Assembly (NCBI GenBank): GCA_946122785.1
Contig: CAMGYJ010000005.1
Coordinates: forward strand, 87,972,547 to 88,036,546
Length of the DNA: 64,000 nt
Source of the DNA: Linum tenue
Lineage: Eukaryota; Streptophyta; Magnoliopsida; Malpighiales; Linaceae
Direction: 5' to 3'
Shown here one piece after another: positions 1 through 9,880 of this stretch (position 1 is the stretch's first letter; the number at the start of each line of letters is the position of its first letter). The notes below the pieces were generated by a model that saw nothing but the letters and a program-made list of their open reading frames with translations, did not search any database and was not told the origin of the DNA. A program made the translations under genes and the position numbers.

Positions 1-2249
1 TCGAAAAGCCATTCAAATGTTGCTGTTGTTTCATCATAGAGAAGAGCAGCCGCAAAGACAGTCAGTTGGTGATGATTGTTGAAACCAACAAACAAAGCTA
101 CATAAACATAACAAAATGTGAGTAAAAACAATTCTACCAACACATACCATGTGGTAAAAGGTACGAATAACAATAATACCAACCCATACCATATGGTAAA
201 GACTCATACCATGTGGTAAAGACTTCTAAGAACAAAAAAAAAACAATCCACACCAGACTACCATATAGTACACACTTCTAACAACGCAAAAAACACCACA
301 AATAACCTTGTTACCAACCCATACCATATGGTAAAAAACTTTTAAGCACAAAAACCACCTCAAATAACCTTGTTACCAACACATACCATATGGTAAAATA
401 CTTTTAAGAACAAAAACCACCTCAAATAACCTTGTTACCAACACATACCATATGGTAAAAGACTTTTAAGCACAAAAACCACCTCAAATAACCTTGTTAC
501 CAACACATACCATATGGTAAAATACATTTAAGAACAAAAAAAAACATGATACAGAATGATAATAATAATACTCATACAAACTAACAAACACAATAATAAA
601 CAACAAACTAGAAAACATACCTAGTGGCCGATACTCTTTGTTAGTCCGGTAAGTAGTATCAAAACTAATTGAATCACCAAAATAATGATAATCCATCCTC
701 ATCTTCCCATCTGCCCAAAAAATACTAGCAATGTTCTCTTCAACATCAACCTCCACCTCATGAAAGAACCCAGGATCCAGCTGTGCTTGACGTCTAAAGT
801 ATTCAAGCAATGCAGTCGCATCACCATACTCCATTGATGACGTCCTAACCGTTCGCAGATGGTTCTTCAAATCATTCTTTGTGAACCCAACAAACTTCCG
901 ACCACCACCAGCCCTACTAATTGCATTATACGAAGAAGTCACACCAATACCAGCAGCATCATTCACCTCTGCCAACATCTTATACACAGGAGCCATTCGT
1001 CTGCTGGATCTCACATAGTGACGCAGAGACTCAGGAATCATGTCATGGTTGTGCACATTATACCAACGATAGATCTTGTAGCATTTAAACTCTTTAAACC
1101 ACCTCAGTCGTATATAAGCACCATTACATCCACCCCTGAGTTCTGGAACATTACGAACACGAACTGTCGTATCAACAACACCTGCATTATCAGGGTTATT
1201 CTCGCTACCTCTTTTCCAACCTTCCTTATTGCAACAATACTTGATATAATATACAGCTGAAGAACCACCATTGAGTTTCGGACACGCTGATTGGTTATAA
1301 ATCCTCACACCAAAACCTTCATGATTCCCATAATCAACATAAAAATTATATGCATCATCTGGTGTATTGAACTCTAAGTCCTTCCAAGAATCACGAACAG
1401 TAGGATCTATACCATTGAAACCTACAAACATTATGAAACAACATATTAAATGGATTCCACACCACAACAGTATGAAATATCAATGTATACCAATAATTAC
1501 AGCCATGTTACAAGAGTTACCACCATAGTATGGCATGGTAAAATCAAACTACAACACTATACCACATGGTATGGCATGGTAAAATCAATTATCACACAAA
1601 ACCCTCACATTTAACTTCCTAATTACCACATTTTACCACATGGTAATGTACTGTAAAATCAATTACCACATGATAAGGCATGGTAAAATCAAATTACCAC
1701 CCTATACCATATGGTATGGTATGGCATGGTAAAATCAAACTACCACACTATACAACATGGTATGGCATGGTAAAATCAAATTACCACACTATACCATATG
1801 GTATGGCATGGTAAAATCAACTATCACACAGAATCCTCAAGTTTAACTTCCTAATTACCACATTTTACCACATGGTAATCTACTGTAAAATCAATTACCA
1901 CATGATAAGGCATGGTAAAATCAAATTACCACACTATACCATATGGTATGGCATGGTAAAATCAATTATCACACAGAAACATCACATTTAACTTCCTAAT
2001 TACCACATTTTACCACATGGTAATGTACTATAAAATCAATTACCACATGATAAGGCATAGTAAAATCAAATTACGACACTATACAAACTTCAATAAACAA
2101 ACAAATTTGCATATCTTACCTCCTGATTCACCAGAGTTAGCTGAATGATCAAATCCAAGATCAATAGATGAAGAACCAGATCCTACAACGCTGGTTGAAG
2201 AACCAGATCTATCAATTGGAACAACATCGCCACAATTTACGTTACTCAT
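1..2249 (-). CDS. FAR1-related (MULE transposase-derived) protein, 5' part, three exons
   Basis: FAR1/FHY3-type proteins are transcription factors derived from Mutator transposases. I read three exons on the minus strand: 2249-2120, 1421-621 and 97-1, continuing beyond the window. Both introns are GT-AG and the phases fit: exon 1 ends with one base that completes a Gly codon, and exon 2 ends with G, which joins CT to give Ala. The N-terminus is Ser/Gly-rich. Next comes the FAR1 DNA-binding domain, with the YCCNKEGWK and HNHDM zinc-ligand motifs. A linker leads into the MULE transposase domain, with FDTTYRTN holding the presumed first catalytic Asp. Exon 3 continues it (FVGFNNHHQ, LLYDETTATFEWLF). 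The reading frame is open. It could be a domesticated gene or the transposase of a still-mobile MULE. The start at 2249 follows a TTTTGGCAG-like acceptor, so a 5'-UTR intron is possible. Confidence 0.8.
307..554. repeat. 62-bp tandem repeat in FAR1-related intron 2
   Basis: A unit beginning CTTGTTACCAAC recurs at 307, 369, 431 and 493, exactly 62 bp apart. Each copy holds one ATACCATATGGTAAAA palindrome. Looser copies extend left to about 145. The array lies inside the intron between exons 2 and 3. Confidence 0.85.
1505..2095. repeat. Complex tandem repeat in FAR1-related intron 1
   Basis: Copies of ACCATATGGTATGGCATGGT alternate with a longer unit, starting ACTTCCTAATTACCACA, at about 1613, 1847 and 1991. 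The palindromic core CCATATGG/CCACATGG is the same motif that fills intron 2. No coding potential is seen. Confidence 0.75.
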
Positions 2250-2428
2250 CTCACCAGAATACTGCCAAAACACCAAAACACAAAGAACATAACACATGAA
2301 CAAGCTCGATTAGCTAAACATAAACAAGCTCGACTAGCAGCAATCAAAAACCTCCAACGAAACCAGAGATCAATAGAAAACTCGATTAGCTAAACAGAAA
2401 GAATCAAAAACACTAATATCTAACCTCG

Positions 2429-2700
2429 TCGTCGATCAATTATGGAGAATCAGAAAAGATTCGTCGTCCCCTGTTTCGCAGCCGCTGCTCGCAATTTCTC
2501 TCTACAAAAACCGAATCCAACTCGCGCACACGTCGATCAATTACGGAGAATCAGAAAGCTCGATTCGAAGCTGCTGCTCGCAGTTTCTATCGCCGTCGAT
2601 CAACAATGGAGAATCGCCGTCCTTATTTCTCAGCTGCTGCTCCCCCTGCTCGTAGTTTCTCTCTCCAAAATCCGAATCCAACTCGCGCACAGAAAGATTT
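2429..2700. repeat. Degenerate tandem repeat upstream of the FAR1-related gene
   Basis: Three degenerate copies of a unit reading GTCGATCAATTATGGAGAATC, then GCTGCTGCTCGCA and TTTCTCTCTCCAAAA. They lie where the minus-strand gene would have its 5' UTR or promoter. The short open frames through it are by-products of the repeat. Confidence 0.55.
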
Positions 2701-2835
2701 GCAACGGACAAAGAGGGAAAGTCATTTAATTCAAATATAAAATTTCGGACAAAAATGCCCCTGACCGTGGACAAAAAACCCCGCATCAATCACAGCCACA
2801 AGATCCGTCCCGCCAAGATCGACGGTCCCTATGTG

Positions 2836-2873
2836 GTTACTCACGGGTGAGTAACAAAGGGTTACTCACCCTA
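2836..2873. other. Inverted repeat of GTTACTCAC; possible MULE terminus
   Basis: GTTACTCAC-GG-GTGAGTAAC (2836-2855) is a perfect 9-bp inverted repeat. It is followed at once by a third copy in GGGTTACTCACCC. Read on the minus strand this gives a GGGTGAGTAACCC-type end about 620 bp upstream of the FAR1-related start. It may be the terminal inverted repeat of a MULE that carries that gene. The partner end would lie outside the window, so this is inference. Confidence 0.3.
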
Positions 2874-2890
2874 TCCTAAGCCGTCACCGC

Positions 2891-4427
2891 CACTGCTTGT
2901 GATCTACTCGGCAAAGAACAGGAAAGATTTCACTATTTGTATTATCATGGTTCGATTGAGATTGGTGATTTTCGTTGGATCCAGATCTAGACAAGACTAT
3001 GAGCTCCTAAAAATGGTTTCTTTTATCATTCTATATAAATTCATTGATTTGAATGATAATTTGATGTTTTGGACTCGATTGTGGACTTTTTGTATTTTTA
3101 AACTCTGTTTTGGGAGGATCAGATATGTGGTTTTTGGTTGGTATATGTTGCGGGTTTGAATGTGTTTCTATATATTTTTGGTGTTTTGTATAAATAGTTT
3201 TTCTTGACAAAAGGTGAAGGGAAATATACCTCCAAGGTACTAGGGGTTACAACCCCAAACTCTAGAATTAGGTTTTGAATGTATATGTGATTGTGTTATG
3301 GTTTGTGTATGGATTTGTTTGTTTCAAGTGATAATATGCTTCATTATGTTTAATTATGTTGCGCCTTATGGCTAATTAAGGGTAGATGAATGAGCTTAGG
3401 GTTCCTTTTAGTGGACGAGGCAATCGTACATGCGCTAGAGGAACACCTTCCTGAGACAATGCTAGAGATGATGCAAGCTTCTTCTATCATTGCTTTAGTG
3501 TGCATGATAGGTTGAACCTAATGAGAGGAACTAGTGGTCCTTCCTTAGTAAGTGAACTTTGACCGAGGTGACAATGCATCTCTGGGAGCATACTAGGAGG
3601 AGGGAAGTAATCATTGAAACCCTCAGTTTAGTGATTTTTGCACCTTATCTTGCAAACCCAACATAGTTAATCACGTGCATGATGAACCTAAGATTAGGAT
3701 GAGGGAGTTACCCCGGTACCTCTTCTTCCTTATCAATCTCTAGGTCAGTAATCGTCAACTGCCCATCTGTTACATAACAGGTTGACTAGATAACGACCGA
3801 GCCTAAATAGCCTAGGATACCGTGACTCTTGGTATACGATCGAGCCACTTTACTACATTCCTAGTTGGGTTATACTTGGCCTTGTGAGGATTGACCTGTG
3901 TGCGCTTCGATTTATAAATTTATTACTCCATCAAAGCCTCACCATTATTAGTTCATGACTTTCGTCGGTATGGATTAATCGATACAATTTACACCACCAC
4001 TATGAGATATTTGCAGAATTCCCAGTCAAGGTCAAGGTAATTATCAAAATATATTTTGAATCCTTTGCAAAAAGCAAGAGAAATATTCCTGAAGTACACA
4101 TCAGGCTACCAAATACTCGACAAAGAAGAACAAACCCTGAAGATTAAATAAATAATTAACATGAGAGTATAAGGGTGGCCGACTACCCTTAAAATCATGC
4201 AAATGTATCTTTACTTTATGCCCTAGGTACTAGGTAGTTATCTATTTTATTCTATTTTTATAAAAAATCATTTCTTATTCGATAGAGAAATAGAATTATA
4301 TAGGGTAAAATGATAGGAAAAATAATCATTCCAATCAACCACATCAATGGAAGTTTCTGAATACAGATTATCTACCAGGACCAATGTTTTAAAAATATTA
4401 AAAAATATTAAAGAAGAAGAATGAAGA
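2891..4427. other. Intergenic, no gene seen
   Basis: About 1.5 kb with no open frame that resembles a protein. The stretch at 3380-4030 is less AT-rich than its flanks and reads somewhat like a decayed LTR, but no paired copy or TG...CA boundary was found. Confidence 0.4.
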
Positions 4428-4435
4428 CATATTAG

Positions 4436-5204
4436 CAATGTTGTCAGAACCGAACCGGAGAATGACCCGAAAATATGAACGGCTCGCACTTTAGTGGTCC
4501 AACCGATGTTGGGCCGTTTAAAAACCGTTAGAGAACCGATAACTTATAAACAATAATATTAAAAATAGAAGACACATATGATAGTAATTGAACAATTTAA
4601 TGACTAAAATAAAATTTTCCAGGTACTACAAATTAATATTATATTATATATAATTGTAATTAAATAAATTTATCTAAACCCTAACCACTAAACGTGAAAG
4701 AGCACCGCCCACTCTTACCATATCTCTCCCTCTCTCCCAAACCCTACCCCCACTAAGCCCCAGCGCCGCACACCCTCACTCCCTCTCTCTCAAACTCTCC
4801 ATTTCTTTTCTTCTTCTTTTTTCTTGATTCTTCTTCACAACAATCCAACACTCAGGAGTTGGGCGACGGGGAGAGTTTGGTTCGCCAGCAGGTGTTGGGT
4901 TCTACGGGAAGGGATCTGGTTCGACGGTAGGAGTTGGTTCGACGAGAACAGTTGGGTTCGACGGGAAGGGCTGGGTTCGCCGGAGAGAGCGTCGGCGGTT
5001 GCGCTCGCTGGGTACTTTGGCACTCGGTCGGAATGGAGAAACCGGACAAGCGGCTCGAATGGTTCCAGCGGTTAACCGCCTCGACCGCTCCAAAAACCGC
5101 TCCCGAAACCGCTCTGGCTTTTTGACTGTGCCGAGCCGATTTGGTGACCGGGTGCCGGTTTTATCGGTCGGGCCGACCGGCTCAGCTCGGTTTTAATAAC
5201 ACTG
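4436..5204. mobile_element. Non-autonomous hAT element A, 769 bp
   Basis: The ends are imperfect inverted repeats: CAATGTTGTCAGAACCGAAC on the left, and a right end whose complement reads CAGTGTTATTAAAACCGAG. The element is flanked by a perfect 8-bp target duplication CATATTAG (4428-4435 and 5205-5212). An 8-bp duplication is the hallmark of the hAT superfamily. The interior is rich in ACCGG/CCGGT words and has no transposase. The small overlapping frames at 4824-5196 are composition artefacts. Confidence 0.88.
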
Positions 5205-5899
5205 CATATTAGTTATATTCATATCAACACAATACACAATACAGATTATACTAAAAACAACCATGAAAATGAACATAAACGCTCCAATAGATTTGGAGAT
5301 AAGAGATTATAGACTAATAAAGTTTGAAGAAAATATAATATCCAAAGGATCAGGAAACTTAAGATAAATTTGATATCAACCTCCAACGATGACCAAGTCT
5401 ATCAAACAAAAACCTAGATTTCACTATAGCTATAACATACTAACTCAAACGAGAAATTTTCTTGAAAGATAACAGTAAACCTTTCTCTATAACATATCAA
5501 ATTAATTATGCTTTTAAAATACAGTCATCATAGTTTAGGTTTCAAAGATAAGGAAGTAATAAGGCAAAATAAACTTATATAGACAAAACTTTCGCGTTTG
5601 TGCCAATAATAGCCAAATTTGAAAAATACCACTTATAGCCACATTTTTTGAACTTGTATGACAAATATAGCCATTTCCGTCAAATACTTTAACACCGTCT
5701 CTACCTCCGTTAGTTTAAATGAACATTATGCTTATGTGGCTGCCACCTGGACGACACATAATGTCCACCTAGACTCACATGTCACGTAATCGTCATGTCA
5801 TTTTTAAATTAAAAAAAATAGAGTCAGAAGACTCACTAATCCAATCCAAATAACCCCTAATATGATTTTGCAACCATCTTCCTTTTGTTAGAGAGTAGA

Positions 5900-6248
5900 T
5901 GTCACGCTCTGGATCAATGGAAGCTCTCGGCAGTAGAATTGGTAGAAGAAGAAAGGGAAAGTAGCAGAGAAGAGAAGAGAAGAGAGAGAGAGAAGTGAGA
6001 GAGGGAAAGGTTGTTATTAATTCTCCGATAACCGTTGGGATTGTTACAGGCCTCTTTATATACAGTTGTCAATTATCCCTTTTAATCCCTACTCTTCCGT
6101 TCCATTTCTAACTACCTCCAAACTACTTTTATTTCTTTACATTCCAGTCCGAGTGTTACAACTCCCTTCCCCTTCAGAAATGACTTGGCCTCAAGTCTGA
6201 AATTCTGGAAATTTTTGTTTGAGCTCATCCAAGAACTCTCATGTAGCA
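5900..6248 (-). repeat. 3' LTR of the chromovirus
   Basis: 349 bp. On the minus strand it begins TGCTACATG and ends CGTGACA. It differs from the 5' LTR by an extra AGAAGAGAAGAGA-type stretch and about three substitutions. The pol frame continues into its first 10 bases. Confidence 0.92.
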
Positions 6249-7342
6249 TCTTCCTCCGCTTGATGTGTCCATTGTATCAACACTTGAGTGGCGGCTTCAT
6301 TTCTTCTGGCCACAACTCTCCTGGCCAAGATCAAAGCTGGCTTCACCTTCAATCCACCATTATCATCAATCTCAGGCAAGGCAGGTTGCGTGTGAAACTG
6401 TCGTCCCCGAGCTCGTTTCAACAGAGACACGTGAAACACTGGGTGTATAACAGACCCCTGAGGTAGTTTCAGTCTATAGGCCACACTACCAATCTTCTTC
6501 TCGATCTCAAAAGGACCATAAAACTTTGGGGACAGCTTCTGATTCAACCTGGTCACCACAGAAGACTGCCTATAAGGCCTGAGTTTCAGATACACCCTCT
6601 CCCCCTCCTGAAACGAACGCTCAGTCCTGTGAGCATCAGCCATTTGCTTCTGGCGATTCTGAGCCTTGGCCAAATTTGCACGCAACACACCAATGAGCCT
6701 ATGTTGTTGCTGGAGCCTATCAGACACAACTGCTACAGCAGTCGATAGAGGGTTGGCAATGGAGAATTGAGAAGGAGCATAACCATAGAGAGCCTCAAAA
6801 GGTGTTCCCTGTAAACTGGAGTGGTAGTTGGTATTGTACCACCATTCAGCCATAGTTAACCAGCCAGCCCACTGTTGAGGATGATGATGAACCATTCCTC
6901 GCAGATATTCTTCCAAGAAACGATTGACCCTCTCAGTCTGACCATCTGACTGAGGGTGATAGGCAGTGGAATAATGCAATTTGACTCCTTGCAGCTGGAA
7001 CAGGGTAGACCAGAAAGTGCTGGTAAACAAGGAATCTCTATCAGAGACAATGGTCTGAGGCAAGCCATTCAATTTGAAGATGCCATCGAAGAAGGCCTGT
7101 GCTACTGAACTGGCAGTGTAAGGCTTGGCCAAACTGAAGAAATGGCTATATTTGGAGAACCTATCAACTACCACAAACACTGCCTCCTTGCCCTGTGACT
7201 TAGGCAGTCCCTCAATGAAATCCATGGAAATATGTTTCCAAGCTTGATCAGGAATAGGCAGAGGTTGCAGCAATCCAGGGTAAGGTACATTCTCAGTTTT
7301 GCACCTCTGACAAATGTCACAAGCCTGAACATACTCCCTCAA
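6239..7342 (-). CDS. Chromovirus integrase with chromodomain-like C-terminus (pol piece)
   Basis: Integrase inserts the cDNA into the genome. The piece opens with the second half of the HHCC zinc finger (CDICQRC). The catalytic core follows with all three acidic residues visible: D in SMDFIEG, D in IVSDRDS, E in SDGQTERVN. The GPFEIEKKIG and HPVFHVSLLK motifs of the C-terminal domain come next, then a tail (LARRVVARRNEAATQVLIQW) like chromovirus chromodomains. The frame is the same as the RT piece upstream, from which it is separated by one in-frame TAG near 7361. It ends in TGA inside the 3' LTR. The 5' LTR copy has TGT at the same codon, so the stop is specific to this LTR copy. Confidence 0.88.
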   Translation of the reverse strand: MREYVQACDICQRCKTENVPYPGLLQPLPIPDQAWKHISMDFIEGLPKSQGKEAVFVVVDRFSKYSHFFSLAKPYTASSVAQAFFDGIFKLNGLPQTIVSDRDSLFTSTFWSTLFQLQGVKLHYSTAYHPQSDGQTERVNRFLEEYLRGMVHHHPQQWAGWLTMAEWWYNTNYHSSLQGTPFEALYGYAPSQFSIANPLSTAVAVVSDRLQQQHRLIGVLRANLAKAQNRQKQMADAHRTERSFQEGERVYLKLRPYRQSSVVTRLNQKLSPKFYGPFEIEKKIGSVAYRLKLPQGSVIHPVFHVSLLKRARGRQFHTQPALPEIDDNGGLKVKPALILARRVVARRNEAATQVLIQWTHQAEEDAT

Positions 7343-7363
7343 GTCTTTCTTAATTCCAGGCCA

Positions 7364-9094
7364 CTAGAAGTACCTCTTCAACCTCTGATAGTTAGCTTGG
7401 AGACCAGAATGCCCTCCCACAGAAGAATCATGAAACAATTGCATCAACTGGTTCCTCGTGTCTCCCTTGGAACCCACATACAAAGCAGCCTTGTGATATA
7501 ACAGCCCTTGTTTCACAGAATAGAGTTTTGGACCTACCATAGGAACAGAAGCCTCCATCATCAACTCCTGCACCACTGAATCTCCTTCATAGGTTCTGTC
7601 AATTTCAGCTAACCAAGCAAGCAAGGTGGCTGAAATAGCCTGGCAAGAACCTGAATTGGTCAGCCTGGGGTGCCTTGACAGGGCATCAGCAACCTTATTG
7701 AACCTGCCCTGTCTATAATGAATCTCAAAATCAAGCCCTAACAGTTTTACCAAACCCTTCTTATGTATCTGTGTGTGAATCTTTTGGCCCAGTAAGTGCT
7801 TTAAACTCTCATGGTCTGTGATAATGATGAATCTGCGACCTTCCAAATAGTGCCTCCATTTAGTTACAGCAATCAAGACTGCCTGATACTCCTTTTCATA
7901 TGTGGAAAGTCCTTGCTTCCTTGGACCTAGAGCCTGGCTGTGATAAGCCAGGGGTTTCCCACCTTGTGACAGCACATCTCCAATGCCTATGTCACTAGCA
8001 TCAGTCTCCAAGACAAAAGGTTGATTGAAATCTGGCAAGGCTAGCACTGGAGCATGTACCATGGCTGATTTCAACACTTCAAAAGCTCCCTGAGCTGCTG
8101 CAGACCATTGGAAGCTGTCTTTCCTGAGTAAGTCAGTTAAGGGCTTAGCCAGGATGCTGTAGTTCTTCACAAACTTCCTGTAGTAACCAGTTAAGCCCAA
8201 AAAACCCCTCAGAGCCTTAATGTTTTGAGGAACAGGCCAGGCTACCATAGCCTCAACCTTACCAGGATCAGTTGCCACCCCTTCATGAGTGATGATGTGG
8301 CCCAGATAATCCACCTGAGTTTGACCAAAGGAGCATTTGGAGGGTTTATCATACAGTGTATGAGTTTTGAGGATGCTCAGTGTGATAGCTAAGTGCTCCC
8401 TGTGACTGTCCTGATCAGGGCTGTACACCAAAATGTCATCAAAGAAAACCAGTATGAACTTCCTCAAGTGTGGAGCAAAGATCTGATTCATGAGAGCTTG
8501 GAAGGTTGCTGGGGCATTTTTCAATCCAAAGGGCATTACCCTGAATTCATAATGGCCTTGGTGGGTTCTAAAGGCTGTCTTATGCTGATCCTGGGGATTC
8601 ATCCTAATCTGGTGATATCCTAACAGTAAATCCAACTTGGTGAAGAACTTAGACCCCCTTAGCTCATCCAACAGGTCATCAATTACTGGGATGGGGAATT
8701 TGTCCTTAATGGTGAGTGAATTTAGCTTCCTGTAATCTACACAAAACCTCCATGAGCCATCTTTCTTGAGAACCAGCAATACAGGTGAGGCATAAGGACT
8801 CCTACTGTCCTGTATATACTGAGAATCCATCATTTCTTTCACCAATCTATCCATTTCATTCTTTTGAGGAATTGAATAACGATATGGTCTAAGGTTCACA
8901 GGTTGAGCATTTGGTATAAGAGGAATAGTGTGATCACAGGATCTAGCTGGTGGTAAGGTCTTAGGTTTCCCAAACACATCCTTGAACTCATTCACAACTG
9001 ATTCCAAAAACTCAGGAACCTTACCTGCATTTGCAGTTTCCACAAAAATGCTGAACAAGTGACCAACCAATGTAGCTGTAGTCTTCTTACTCAT
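7364..9094 (-). CDS. Chromovirus reverse transcriptase-RNase H (pol piece)
   Basis: About 576 residues. RT motifs appear in order: SPYASPVLLVLKKDGSWR, CVDYRKLN, FTKLDLLLGYHQI, FRVMPFGLKNAPATFQ and the catalytic VFFDDILVYS (FxDD box). RNase H follows with TDASD, a Glu in YEKEYQAV, TDHESLKHL and the VADALSR end. The piece closes with the first half of the integrase zinc finger (LFHDSSVGGHSG). It is in frame with the protease piece upstream across one TAA at about 9113 and with integrase downstream across one TAG. The family normally makes one continuous Gag-Pol, so these stops are inactivating. Confidence 0.93.
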   Translation of the reverse strand: MSKKTTATLVGHLFSIFVETANAGKVPEFLESVVNEFKDVFGKPKTLPPARSCDHTIPLIPNAQPVNLRPYRYSIPQKNEMDRLVKEMMDSQYIQDSRSPYASPVLLVLKKDGSWRFCVDYRKLNSLTIKDKFPIPVIDDLLDELRGSKFFTKLDLLLGYHQIRMNPQDQHKTAFRTHQGHYEFRVMPFGLKNAPATFQALMNQIFAPHLRKFILVFFDDILVYSPDQDSHREHLAITLSILKTHTLYDKPSKCSFGQTQVDYLGHIITHEGVATDPGKVEAMVAWPVPQNIKALRGFLGLTGYYRKFVKNYSILAKPLTDLLRKDSFQWSAAAQGAFEVLKSAMVHAPVLALPDFNQPFVLETDASDIGIGDVLSQGGKPLAYHSQALGPRKQGLSTYEKEYQAVLIAVTKWRHYLEGRRFIIITDHESLKHLLGQKIHTQIHKKGLVKLLGLDFEIHYRQGRFNKVADALSRHPRLTNSGSCQAISATLLAWLAEIDRTYEGDSVVQELMMEASVPMVGPKLYSVKQGLLYHKAALYVGSKGDTRNQLMQLFHDSSVGGHSGLQANYQRLKRYF

Positions 9095-9112
9095 CTTCTG
9101 TAAAGTCTTGCC

Positions 9113-9880
9113 TTATATGGCCTTGCACTGGGCCATGTCCTGAACCCCTTGCAAGGATACTTCCTGCCCTTCCCAGTCAAAAAACAGCTGCAGATTGATG
9201 AAATCAAACTTGACTGGACTAATAGTTTTCAACCAATCTAACCCCAGTACTACATCATTTGTTCCCAGGCTCAGGACTCTCATATCAAACGTGAATTTGT
9301 GACCCTGCATTTCCCAACTGAAGTTCTTACAAACCATGCTGCTCAACAGAATGGTTCCATCTGCCAGCCTGACTCTCAAGGGAGTCTCTGCCTGAACCAA
9401 CTTGCACTTAAAATCCTTGGCCTTCCTCTCACTCAAGAAGGTATGTGTACTGCCAGTATCTATGAGCACAAATATTCTTTCATTCTTGACCTTACCCTTC
9501 ACAATCAATGAATTGGATAGACCACCACTGCTTAGGGCCTGCATTGATACTTCCACAACCTCAGGCTGTTGCTCTTCTGCTAAAACCTCATCCATGTCCT
9601 CCTCATCCATTACACTCCAGTCCTCTGGTGCCAAAATCTCCCCATCATCTGCCTGCATCACATTCAACTGCTTCTTAGTATCACACACATGACCAAAGTA
9701 GTACTTGTCCCCGCATTTATAACAAGCTCCTTTGGCATAGTTTGGTTTGTTATTAGTCGATGCCTGTGCTTTTCCCAAATTTGGAGGGCGACTGCTAGGC
9801 CCTTCCCATTTCCGAGCACTAGGGTTGGTTCCCTGTACCACTCGTGGCATTGATCGCATGCCACTGCCTAGTCCAAGTCG
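9113..9880 (-). CDS. Chromovirus zinc knuckle and aspartic protease (gag-pol piece)
   Basis: A zinc-knuckle segment CYKCGDKYYFGHVC is followed by a retroviral aspartic protease with the active-site triad in LIDTGSTHTF and the downstream DVVLGLDWL motif. The knuckle has Tyr where CCHC boxes normally have His. The open frame formally starts at 9961 but is homologous to gag-pol only after about 9880, where a frameshift separates it from gag. One TAA divides it from RT in the same frame. Confidence 0.85.
   Translation of the reverse strand, partial: RLGLGSGMRSMPRVVQGTNPSARKWEGPSSRPPNLGKAQASTNNKPNYAKGACYKCGDKYYFGHVCDTKKQLNVMQADDGEILAPEDWSVMDEEDMDEVLAEEQQPEVVEVSMQALSSGGLSNSLIVKGKVKNERIFVLIDTGSTHTFLSERKAKDFKCKLVQAETPLRVRLADGTILLSSMVCKNFSWEMQGHKFTFDMRVLSLGTNDVVLGLDWLKTISPVKFDFINLQLFFDWEGQEVSLQGVQDMAQCKAI

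Noticed and set aside
307..554. CRISPR-like regular repeats
   Set aside because: Units are contiguous 62-bp tandem copies without unique spacers, in a plant intron.
859..1260. 133-codon plus-strand frame
   Set aside because: Shadow of FAR1-related exon 2; the minus-strand product has recognisable domains.
3380..4030. Decayed solo LTR
   Set aside because: Resembles LTR composition, but no TG...CA boundaries, target duplication or second copy in the window.
4824..5196. Cluster of six overlapping 60-80-codon frames
   Set aside because: All inside hAT element A, caused by its low stop density in GGTTCG-type repeats.
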